Of a stretch of 9,545 nt of DNA, positions 1-6,963 are shown in pieces; position 1 is the stretch's first letter; each line of letters opens with the position of its first letter. A program made the translations under genes and the position numbers. The notes under the pieces were generated by a model. The model was not told the origin of the DNA. It did no database searches and worked only from the letters and a program-made list of their open reading frames with translations. This stretch comes from an uncultured Bacteroidales bacterium (GTDB lineage: Bacteria > Bacteroidota > Bacteroidia > Bacteroidales > UBA932), in the NCBI GenBank assembly GCA_947305045.1, contig CAMZCW010000079.1:1-9545 (forward strand), in the 5' to 3' direction.

Positions 1-1969
1 TGAAGTCCACCTTGGTGTTCTTGAGGATGTTCTGGGTGAGCTTGTTGCTCATGGCTACCGTCTTGCCCTTCTGGATACGGTCATCGAAGATGATGCGCGT
101 AATGAAGATGGAGGTAAGGACGGAAGTGATGATACCGATGATAAGGGTGGTAGCAAAACCCTGCACAGGACCGGAACCGAAGATGTAGAGGATGATACCG
201 GTGATGAGGGTGGTGAGCTGACCGTCGATGATGGCGCTGTAAGCGTTCTTGTAACCGTCGTGCACGGCCAGGGAGAAGCCCTTGCCGGCCGCCAGTTCTT
301 CCTTGATGCGCTCATAGATAATCACGTTGGCGTCCACGGCCATACCGAGGGTCAACACCAGACCGGCGATACCGGGCAGGGTGAGCACGGCGCCAAAGCT
401 TACCAGCACGCCGAACAGCAGCAGCACGTTGCACAGCAGCGCGACGTCTGCGATGAGACCGGCGCCCTGGTAGAAGAATACCATGTAGATGAGCACCAGG
501 CAGAAAGCGATGAGGAAGGAGATGAGACCGGCCTTGATGGAAGCGCTACCCAGGGAAGGACCCACAACCTGCTCCTGGATGATGGTAGCAGGGGCGGGAA
601 GTTTACCGGACTTGAGCACGTTGGCAAGGTCCTCTGCTTCCTGAACGTCGAAGTTACCGGTAATCTCGGAAGAGCCGCCGGTAATTTCCGTGTTCACGGT
701 AGGATAGGAATACACCAGACCATCCAGGACGATAGCGACCTGCTTGCCGATATTGTCCTTGGTGAGGCGGGCCCAGATGGAGGCGCCCTCTGCGTTCATG
801 GTCATGGAGACGGAAGGTGCACCGTTACCCCCGTTCTGGGCGCCGTTGAAGTTCACGCGGGCGTCTGTTACCACGCCGCCGTCCAGCGGAGCCTTGCCGT
901 CACGGGAGTTCACCTTGATGGCAACCAGTTCATACAGGTTGCTGCCTTTCACCAGATCCGTGGGTTTGACGGACCACAGGCCCTTGAAACCGGCCGGGAG
1001 TACATCTGCAGCCATGGCCAGGTACTGGTTCACCTTCACGGTGTCCACACCCTGGGCAAAGCCGATGCAGGCGTTGTTCCAACCGGAAGGGGAGAGCACC
1101 TGGAATAGGGGATTGGCCACTGCTGTGGAGTCTCCGAGGTTGCCCAGAATCTCGCTCACGCGGGCGTCCACGGCATACAAATCTACCTCGTTGCCCTGAT
1201 AGGTGGGCCAGAATTCCAGGGAGGCGGTACCCTGCAGGAGCTTGCGCACACGCTCAGGGTCCTTGACGCCCGGCAGCTCGATGAGGATTTTGCCGGAGTT
1301 GCCAACCTGCTGGATGTTGGGCTGGGTTACACCAAAACGGTCGATACGGTTGCGGAGCACGTTGAAAGAGTTGTCCACGGCGCTCTTGGCCTCACCGCGG
1401 ATAACGCTGATAACCTGTGCGTTGGTGGCATCGTTGGAGATTTTGTCACGCAGTTCATAGGTGGCGAAAATCTCTGCCAGGCGACGCTGGGGGGCTACCT
1501 GATTCCAGGCTTCTTCGAACAGGCCGATGAAGTCTGCGCTGGAGGCCGTGTTGTTGGCCTTGGCCTGTGCCATGGCGGCCACGAAGTCCGGATCCGTGCT
1601 GTTGCCGGAAAGGGCCTTCACCAGGTCCTCCAGCTGAACCTGCAGCATGACGTTCATACCGCCCTTGAGGTCCAGACCCAGGTTAATCTCTTTTTCTTTC
1701 ACGCTCTTGTAGGTGTATCCGAAGAACACCTTTTCCGTGCTGATGGAGTCAATGTAGGCTCTGTTTCTGATGTTGGCCACGGAGTCCTGAACATACTCAC
1801 GGACTTCTGCGGCTACATTGTTAGACTCAACGAACTGCAGGGCCTGTTCCTCTGCATACTTGACAGCCTTGTTCTCCTGGATGCGGGTTACCGCCGTGAA
1901 GGAGAGCTGCCAGATGCTGGCGATGGCGAGCAGAATGGCTACGAGTCTGATCCAACCTTTGCTTTGCAT
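1..1969 (-). CDS. secDF: Protein translocase subunit SecD, probably SecDF fusion (3' end off window)
   Basis: SecD/SecDF are inner-membrane RND-type proteins that use the proton gradient to help pull proteins from the SecYEG channel into the periplasm. The ATG is at 1969-1967 and 656 codons are open to the left edge with no stop. Visible are an N-terminal membrane helix (about residues 5-25), the SecD signature GLDLKGG at 98-104, a large periplasmic P1 region, the VVGPSLG motif at about 468-474 before the second helix, and the helix-4 motif GMAVDANVIIYERI from 542, whose Asp/Asn residues belong to the conserved proton pathway. After the sixth predicted helix the chain continues with a cytoplasmic linker ending NTKVDF, which resembles the stretch just before the first SecF helix. 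In Bacteroidota SecD and SecF are commonly one chain of about 1000 residues, so the fusion is inferred and the SecF half lies outside. The gene is divergent from the plus-strand cluster and probably unrelated to it functionally. Confidence 0.96.
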   Translation of the reverse strand, partial: MQSKGWIRLVAILLAIASIWQLSFTAVTRIQENKAVKYAEEQALQFVESNNVAAEVREYVQDSVANIRNRAYIDSISTEKVFFGYTYKSVKEKEINLGLDLKGGMNVMLQVQLEDLVKALSGNSTDPDFVAAMAQAKANNTASSADFIGLFEEAWNQVAPQRRLAEIFATYELRDKISNDATNAQVISVIRGEAKSAVDNSFNVLRNRIDRFGVTQPNIQQVGNSGKILIELPGVKDPERVRKLLQGTASLEFWPTYQGNEVDLYAVDARVSEILGNLGDSTAVANPLFQVLSPSGWNNACIGFAQGVDTVKVNQYLAMAADVLPAGFKGLWSVKPTDLVKGSNLYELVAIKVNSRDGKAPLDGGVVTDARVNFNGAQNGGNGAPSVSMTMNAEGASIWARLTKDNIGKQVAIVLDGLVYSYPTVNTEITGGSSEITGNFDVQEAEDLANVLKSGKLPAPATIIQEQVVGPSLGSASIKAGLISFLIAFCLVLIYMVFFYQGAGLIADVALLCNVLLLFGVLVSFGAVLTLPGIAGLVLTLGMAVDANVIIYERIKEELAAGKGFSLAVHDGYKNAYSAIIDGQLTTLITGIILYIFGSGPVQGFATTLIIGIITSVLTSIFITRIIFDDRIQKGKTVAMSNKLTQNILKNTKVDF

Positions 1970-2042
1970 TTTTGTATTTGTTTTAAATTTATTTGTAATC
2001 CGTTTCAGGTAACGTCTTTAGACACTACCGCAAAATAGGCTG

Positions 2043-2050
2043 CAAATTTA
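2043..2050 (-). promoter_or_regulatory. Candidate -7 box for secDF
   Basis: On the minus strand this reads TAAATTTG, a full match to the Bacteroidota -7 consensus TAnnTTTG used by the primary sigma factor. It lies 73 bases upstream of the secDF ATG, implying a leader of roughly 65-70 bases. No clear TTTG -33 element is seen at the usual distance. In this AT-rich spacer a match of six fixed bases could be chance, so support is moderate. Confidence 0.45.
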
Positions 2051-2078
2051 CTAATTTTTTCTTATTTACGAAGAATTA

Positions 2079-2114
2079 TTTGCAGATGCATGTCACAAAA
2101 AATTCGTAATTTTG
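2079..2114 (+). promoter_or_regulatory. Candidate promoter for the PD40-GH20-regulator genes
   Basis: TAATTTTG at 2107-2114 matches the Bacteroidota -7 consensus TAnnTTTG. TTTG at 2079-2082 could be the -33 element, but the 24-base gap is longer than usual. If the box is used, transcription would begin only about 8-12 bases before the ATG at 2130, giving a very short leader. The box overlaps a TTG at 2112 that could be misread as a start codon. The 160-base spacer shows no hairpin terminator. Confidence 0.5.
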
Positions 2115-2129
2115 CAAACTGCAGTTAAG

Positions 2130-3635
2130 ATGAAGCATTTTCTCACCGGCATCCTTGTCCTGCTGTCGTCGGCAGGCCTCTTATCGGCCCAGAGCATTCT
2201 GGACCGGCCGGTGCCCGTGACGATGCCCATCGCGCCGGAACGCATGACGCTGGAGCAAATTGTGGCGCAGGCGGACAGCCTTCACCGGGCCTACCGCTTC
2301 AGGGATGCGCTGGAACTGTATGAGCTGGCCGGAGAAAGCGCCAAGGCCGCCCGGGCCCAGAACGGCCTCAACCTCATGGACCTCTGTGCCAGGCCGCATG
2401 TGGTGGCCCGCCAGCGGTTCTCCCGCAAGGACTTCTTCCTGTACTACCCGCTTCCGCAGCACGCCTGGCATTCCGCGCCCAACCCGTTGGACTCGACAGA
2501 CACGTATCCCTTGTATTATCCCAAGGGGGCCGATGTCATCTATTATTCCGCGCGGGATCGCGCAGGCACGCGAAGCCTCTTCGTGACGGAGGATCTGGAC
2601 AGCCTCTGGCGTGCGCCCCGCCTGCTGGGAGAGACGCTTCTGAGCACGGGAACGGACGTTTTCCCCATGCTGTCGCCGGACGGACAAACGCTCTATTTTG
2701 CCTCTGACGGCCTCTTCGGCATAGGCGGCCTGGACCTCTACATGTCCCATTGGGATACCGAGGCCGGCCGATGGGGCACGCCCGTCAACATGGGCTTCCC
2801 CTTCAACTCGCCGGCGGACGATTTCCTGCTCTGCGATACGCCGGACGGAAAATATACGCTCTTCGCCTCCAACCGGGAGTGCGCGAAGGACAGTGTCTAT
2901 GTCTATGTGCTGGAGCGGGAGTCCCTGCAAAAGCGGGAGCCGGTGCGCGATCCGGCGGAGCTTTCCGGCATAGCGGCGCTCAAGGCCGTGAAGGACCTGG
3001 CGCGCATGGATGCGGCATCGGCCATGTCGTCGGCTCCGCAGGAAAACGCCAACACGCGGCTGTACGCCCGGAAGATGGAAGAAGCACGGACGCTGCGCGA
3101 CGCCATTTCCAGGGAGGAGGTGCAGGCCGTGCGGGATTCGCTGGTCCGGCTGCTGGAGGAAGTGAACCTGGAAATCCGCCTGGTGGAACAGACCTTCCTG
3201 CAGAGCGGCGTGGTGGCCCAGGCGGAGGACAGGGAAGTGGTGGGCGCATCGCTCAGCTACACCTTTGCCAAAAACGCCATGGGCGGCCGCTTCAAACTGC
3301 GGCTGGGGACGCACGGGGAGGGGCCGGCCTTCCGCATCATGCCCATGGGGCGTTTTGCCGACGACAACCGCCTCCCGGAGGGCATCATCTACCAGATAGT
3401 GCTGTTTACCTCCGCGGGTCATGCCGGGTTGGACGATTTGCGCGGCGTAACGCCCGTGTACGAGCGTCTGGGCGCCAACCTGCGTTACACTTACTCCACG
3501 GGGCAGTATCGGCACTATGCGAGCGCCCTGCTGGACCTGAACACCTTGCGCGTGCTGGGCTTCCCGGAGGCGCATATTGTGGCCTATCGGGACGGACGGC
3601 CGGTGCCGGTGCAGTTGGCCAGACAGGAAGAATAA
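2130..3635 (+). CDS. Secreted PD40-repeat protein with coiled coil and SPOR-like C-terminus
   Basis: This is a predicted exported envelope protein of 501 residues with no assignable enzymatic role. The ATG at 2130 is preferred over an upstream in-frame TTG at 2112 because it begins a good signal peptide (positive MKH, hydrophobic core to about residue 18, likely cleavage after SA at 19-20 before Gln). Residues about 34-75 look like a TPR-type helical pair. Three PD40/WD40-like blades follow at about 131-155, 181-205 (LSPDGQTLYFAS, then GGLDLY) and 236-262 (TPDGKYTLFASN), too few for a closed propeller unless weaker blades are missed. Residues about 311-357 are charged and heptad-like, suggesting a coiled coil. 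The end (about 421-495, YQIVLF ... ANLRYTYSTGQY ... AHIVAYRDG) resembles a SPOR domain, a family that binds peptidoglycan stripped of stem peptides. It starts the plus-strand run, 19 bases before the GH20 gene. Family assignment is by eye; PD40 is firmer than SPOR. Confidence 0.8.
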   Translation: MKHFLTGILVLLSSAGLLSAQSILDRPVPVTMPIAPERMTLEQIVAQADSLHRAYRFRDALELYELAGESAKAARAQNGLNLMDLCARPHVVARQRFSRKDFFLYYPLPQHAWHSAPNPLDSTDTYPLYYPKGADVIYYSARDRAGTRSLFVTEDLDSLWRAPRLLGETLLSTGTDVFPMLSPDGQTLYFASDGLFGIGGLDLYMSHWDTEAGRWGTPVNMGFPFNSPADDFLLCDTPDGKYTLFASNRECAKDSVYVYVLERESLQKREPVRDPAELSGIAALKAVKDLARMDAASAMSSAPQENANTRLYARKMEEARTLRDAISREEVQAVRDSLVRLLEEVNLEIRLVEQTFLQSGVVAQAEDREVVGASLSYTFAKNAMGGRFKLRLGTHGEGPAFRIMPMGRFADDNRLPEGIIYQIVLFTSAGHAGLDDLRGVTPVYERLGANLRYTYSTGQYRHYASALLDLNTLRVLGFPEAHIVAYRDGRPVPVQLARQEE

Positions 3636-3654
3636 CACTTTATACGCAATAACC

Positions 3655-5715
3655 ATGAAGAAGCTAATCCTGCTGATGACGCTTGCCGCCGTCATCTCTT
3701 GCAGCAAAACCACTGTCTCCTGGACGGAAGGAGAGCCTGTGGACAAGAGGCTTTCTACCTTTACCCTGGAAATCCAACATCCTCCTGTAGGAACGGACTG
3801 GTTCATTTGGTTCAGCCAGTTCCGGACCCCCGTAACGCTCCCGGACGAGGCCGATGGCCGCATCGAGCATGTGAGCGGCACCTTGTACCGCTTTATCCCG
3901 CAGGCCGATACCAAAGGCCAGCCGCTGCGCCTGACGTATAGGGCCAAAACACTGGCGAACCGGGGCCGGGCCCCCGAGGCCTTCTACCTGGTGCAGCCGG
4001 GCAAAAAGCCGGTGCCGCTGGATGTGACCTGCACCTTCCTCCCGGCCCAGCCCAAGCACTCCTTCGAGTGGCAGCACGTGGACCTGCAGGCGGAAGACAT
4101 GATTCCCCGCCTGAAGCGTGTAGAAAAAGGGGCAGGGGAGACGGCCATCCCGGACAGCTGGACTTCCTCTGCCATCGTGAAGAGCCAGGCGGCCGGCTGG
4201 TACAAGATATCCCTCAAAGACAACGCCGCCACGGTGGAGGCGGCCGATGAAGATGCGCTCTATTGGGCCGGTGTCACCCTGGCCCACCTCCGCGAAAGCG
4301 CCGCCGGCGGCCGGGTTCAGGAAATGGTCATCGAGGACTGGCCGGACTTCCCTTACCGCGGCTTCATGCTGGATGTGAGCCGCAACTTCACCACCAAGGA
4401 GAACCTCCTCACCCTCATCGACCTCATGGCCCGTTACAAGGCCAATGTCCTGCACCTGCACATGGGGGACGACGAAGGCTGGAGAGTGGAAATTGACGCC
4501 CTTCCGGAACTCACCTCCTATAGTGCTTTCCGCGGCCTGCCCGTCTTGAATGAGGACGGCACCATCTCCGAGCCCGATGCCCTGCAGCCCACCTACAGCG
4601 CCTCCCTGGACCGTAACGACCTGTCTGGAACGGCCAACGGCTATTACTCGCACGCGGACTTTGTGGAAATTCTTCGTTATGCCGCGGAGCGCCGCATCCG
4701 GGTGATTCCGGAGTTCGACACCCCCGGCCATTCCCGGGCGGCCATCAAAGCCATGGAAAAACGGGCCGAACGTACCGGAGATAGCTCCTGCCTCCTCTCG
4801 GAGTCGGCCGACACTTCCCGCTACATGTCCGTGCAGGACTATACGGACAATGCCATCAACGTGGCCCTGGAGTCCACCTATACTTTTGTGGAAACGGTCT
4901 TTGACGGGCTCATCGCCCTGTATAAGGAGGCCGGGGTTCCGCTGGACGTGATCCATGTGGGCGGCGACGAAGTCCCGGAGGGTGCCTGGATGGGCTCTCC
5001 GGCTTGTCAGAAGCTCATGCAGGAAAACGGATGGACCGGCGCGGACCGGCTGAAGGACTACTTTGTGAGCCGCGTGCTGGATATCGCCGCGGCCAAGGGC
5101 GTCAAGATTGCCGGCTGGCAAGAACTGGTGCAGCACCTGCAGCCGGAAACGGCCGCCAAACTGGCTGCAAACCTGGGCTACACCAATGTGTGGACGGTTT
5201 CCCGCGGGCGGGAAGAGCTGCCTTACCAGTTTGCCAATCAGGGCATTCCGGTGGTCATTTCATCGGCCCCCAATGCGTACCTGGATTTTGCCTATAACGA
5301 CTCCAAGCTGGAGCGGGGGCACAACTGGGGCGGTCTGGTGGACGAGCGCCGCACCTTCAGCCTGCTTCCCTACAGCATGTACCGCAGCGTCCGCTGGGAT
5401 GACCACGGTGAAATGCGGGATATCTCCCATGCCCCTGACGGTAAAACGCCGCTGGTGGCCAGGGAGAATATCGTGGGCGTTCAGGGCCAGCTCTGGACCG
5501 AGACCATCCGGAACTTTGACCATGTGACATATTATGTGTTCCCCAAGACGCTGGGCCTGTTCGAGCGCGGCTGGAATGCCTCTCCCGTCTGGGAAGGTAC
5601 CCAGGTGTCCGACGACCCCGCTTTTGTGGCCGATTTCAACGCGTTCTACAGCATTATCCGGGACAAGGAACTTCCTTATTACAGGAAGATAGGCATCGCT
5701 TACCATACCAACTAA
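3655..5715 (+). CDS. Lipoprotein beta-N-acetylhexosaminidase, GH20
   Basis: GH20 enzymes remove terminal beta-linked GlcNAc or GalNAc by substrate-assisted catalysis. The product is 686 residues. The ATG at 3655 is chosen over an in-frame upstream ATG at 3577, which lies inside the previous gene, because it begins a lipoprotein signal (MKKLILLMTL ... VISC, lipid Cys16). No acidic run follows the Cys, so surface export by the Bacteroidota lipoprotein signal is not indicated. Residues about 30-115 (DWFIWFSQFR at 48-57) look like the chitobiase-type N-terminal CHB_HEX domain, a GH20b-like region covers about 120-228, and the TIM barrel runs from about 230 (PYRGFMLDVSRNF). HLHMGDDEGWR at 267-277 is a typical GH20 substrate-pocket motif. 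HVGGDE contains the catalytic Asp438-Glu439 pair, and GVQGQLWTE is the conserved late-barrel Trp motif. All key residues are present, so it should be active. It is 19 bases after the PD40 gene and its TAA touches the next ATG. Precise linkage and substrate are not determinable here. Confidence 0.95.
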   Translation: MKKLILLMTLAAVISCSKTTVSWTEGEPVDKRLSTFTLEIQHPPVGTDWFIWFSQFRTPVTLPDEADGRIEHVSGTLYRFIPQADTKGQPLRLTYRAKTLANRGRAPEAFYLVQPGKKPVPLDVTCTFLPAQPKHSFEWQHVDLQAEDMIPRLKRVEKGAGETAIPDSWTSSAIVKSQAAGWYKISLKDNAATVEAADEDALYWAGVTLAHLRESAAGGRVQEMVIEDWPDFPYRGFMLDVSRNFTTKENLLTLIDLMARYKANVLHLHMGDDEGWRVEIDALPELTSYSAFRGLPVLNEDGTISEPDALQPTYSASLDRNDLSGTANGYYSHADFVEILRYAAERRIRVIPEFDTPGHSRAAIKAMEKRAERTGDSSCLLSESADTSRYMSVQDYTDNAINVALESTYTFVETVFDGLIALYKEAGVPLDVIHVGGDEVPEGAWMGSPACQKLMQENGWTGADRLKDYFVSRVLDIAAAKGVKIAGWQELVQHLQPETAAKLAANLGYTNVWTVSRGREELPYQFANQGIPVVISSAPNAYLDFAYNDSKLERGHNWGGLVDERRTFSLLPYSMYRSVRWDDHGEMRDISHAPDGKTPLVARENIVGVQGQLWTETIRNFDHVTYYVFPKTLGLFERGWNASPVWEGTQVSDDPAFVADFNAFYSIIRDKELPYYRKIGIAYHTN

Positions 5716-6879
5716 ATGCGCCTGGTGATGATAACGGACTTCACGGAGCAGTTTTCCTACAAACTGCTCCGTGGAATCATGGCCTGGTCCCGGCGGCAGG
5801 AGCAGCCGTGGGTGGTGTGCAAGATGCCGCCGTCCTACAAGCGGGAAATCGGGATTCCCCGCGTGGTGGAATGGGCCAAAAACTGGCGTGCCGACGTGGT
5901 GGTGGGCCAGTTTGAACCGGACGAAGATGTAACGCTTTTCCGGAAAAACGGCATCGTGGCCATTGCCCAGGATTATATTTCCCAGTTTGAGGAAATCCCC
6001 AATCTTACCGGCGACTACTTCCTTTCGGGCGCCATGGCCGCCCGCCGGCTGTGCGGCCACGGATTCAAGAACCTGGGTTTCTTCGGCTACGAGAACGTGT
6101 GCTGGAGCGACGGCCGTCTGGAGGGCTTCCGGGAAACGCTCCGGGAGGATTTTCATATAGACGATATCCACATTTTCACGGACCGTCAACTGTCCAGTTT
6201 GTGGAGCTACGACACTTCCGCGCTTCAGCAGTGGCTGTATTCCTTGCCCAAGCCCATCGGCATTTTTGCCTGTGACGACAACCAGGCGGAAATCCTGCTG
6301 GAGACCTGCCAGGCATCGGGCATCAACGTCCCCATGGAAGTGGCCATCATCGGGGTGGACAACGACGAAGTGACCTGCAACCTTACCTCGCCGGCCATCA
6401 CCTCCGTGAGCGTCGATATCGAAAAGGCGGGCTTCGAACTGGCAGCCATGGCCACCCGGATGGCGCAGGACCCTTCCTATCCGGGCGAAGACATTGTGAT
6501 TCGGCCCGTGGCTGTTGTTTCCCGCGGCTCTACCGCCATTCAGGCCACCAGCGACCCCGTGGTGGCGGAGGCGATGCGTTTTATTTACCAGAACCGCGCC
6601 CGTAAAATCCTGGTCTCCGACGTGGTGGCGCAGGTGCCGGTGTCACGCCGGCTGCTGGAACAGCGCTTCAAGGACGTGACCGGGGCCAGCCTTTATACCG
6701 CCATCTCCAATCTCCGGATAGACTACTTTGCCCAGCAGCTCATCACCTCTTCCGATACCGTGTCCGAGATTGCCGCGCGCATGGACGAACCGGACACCAA
6801 AAGCCTTTCCCGCCGTTTCCGTGCACTGAAAGGATGCACTCCTACTGAGTACCGGAAGAAGAAATTGCGCAAATTGTGA
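5716..6879 (+). CDS. XylR-type transcriptional regulator (LacI-like sensor + AraC HTH)
   Basis: This is a sugar-responsive DNA-binding activator or repressor of 387 residues, close to the roughly 390 of E. coli XylR and with the same architecture. Residues 1 to about 275 form a LacI/periplasmic-binding-protein sensor: MRLVMITDF opens the fold, CDDNQA at 186-191 and IIGVDNDEV around 211-219 are the typical Peripla_BP motifs, and SPAITSVSVD follows. Residues about 285-385 are an AraC-type double helix-turn-helix, with LVSDVVAQVPVSRRLLEQRF as the first HTH and VSEIAARMDEPDTKSLSRRF as the second, closing with GCTPTEYR. The ATG directly follows the TAA of the GH20 gene with no spacer and no obvious ribosome site, suggesting translational coupling. 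Family knowledge predicts a sugar effector; the neighbours suggest an amino sugar rather than xylose (inference). It probably controls the promoter just downstream, whose candidate operator overlaps its own last codons. Confidence 0.93.
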   Translation: MRLVMITDFTEQFSYKLLRGIMAWSRRQEQPWVVCKMPPSYKREIGIPRVVEWAKNWRADVVVGQFEPDEDVTLFRKNGIVAIAQDYISQFEEIPNLTGDYFLSGAMAARRLCGHGFKNLGFFGYENVCWSDGRLEGFRETLREDFHIDDIHIFTDRQLSSLWSYDTSALQQWLYSLPKPIGIFACDDNQAEILLETCQASGINVPMEVAIIGVDNDEVTCNLTSPAITSVSVDIEKAGFELAAMATRMAQDPSYPGEDIVIRPVAVVSRGSTAIQATSDPVVAEAMRFIYQNRARKILVSDVVAQVPVSRRLLEQRFKDVTGASLYTAISNLRIDYFAQQLITSSDTVSEIAARMDEPDTKSLSRRFRALKGCTPTEYRKKKLRKL

Positions 6880-6896
6880 ATACAAATACGCAAATT
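6868..6896 (+). promoter_or_regulatory. Candidate AraC/XylR-type operator: 8-base direct repeat, 21-base period
   Basis: CGCAAATT occurs at 6868-6875 and again at 6889-6896, exactly 21 bases apart, i.e. two helical turns on the same DNA face. AraC-family proteins, including AraC and XylR, bind tandem direct half-sites with about this period, often abutting the promoter's upstream element. The downstream copy ends 26 bases before the TATCTTTG box at 6923, so a bound dimer would touch the -33 region as a class II activator does. The first copy lies in the last codons of the regulator gene. The region is AT-rich, so coincidence is possible. Confidence 0.45.
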
Positions 6897-6922
6897 TCGT
6901 AATTGTTCGCCGTTTCCCCGAT

Positions 6923-6930
6923 TATCTTTG
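6923..6930 (+). promoter_or_regulatory. Candidate -7 box for ROK kinase-GH2 transcript
   Basis: TATCTTTG matches the Bacteroidota -7 consensus TAnnTTTG completely and stands 33 bases before the ROK kinase ATG, implying a leader of about 26-30 bases. A weak TTG at 6903-6905 lies 17 bases upstream; the poor -33 element fits a promoter that needs an activator. No terminator hairpin separates it from the regulator gene, so read-through from upstream is also possible. Confidence 0.6.
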
Positions 6931-6963
6931 TGGTAGTTAAAACTAGTAACCACTGATAATCGA

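Noticed and set aside
260..1108. 282-codon plus-strand open frame opposite secDF
   Set aside because: His/Gly-rich product without a recognisable family; the minus strand encodes clear SecD motifs throughout.
2181..3947. 588-codon minus-strand open frame opposite the PD40 gene and the GH20 start
   Set aside because: It spans the boundary of two well-supported plus-strand genes, its protein is Arg/His/Gly-rich with no recognisable domain, and it arises from GC-rich codon use of the true genes.
4300..4311. Perfect 12-base palindrome GCCGCCGGCGGC in the GH20 gene
   Set aside because: Explained by Ala/Gly codons in a GC-rich gene; no flanking T-tract or repeat.
3664..5136. 490-codon minus-strand open frame opposite GH20
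   Set aside because: The plus frame contains all GH20 catalytic motifs; the antisense product has no recognisable family and low-complexity composition.
5260..6189. 309-codon minus-strand open frame opposite GH20 and the regulator
   Set aside because: Shadow of two real genes; no domain, signal or start context.
6934..6945. TAGTTAAAACTA dyad just after the kinase -7 box
   Set aside because: The two-base centre cannot form a hairpin and 5-base arms in AT-rich DNA are expected by chance; not enough for an operator call.
6880..6963. Possible terminator after the regulator gene
   Set aside because: No GC-rich stem followed by a T-run is present in this spacer.
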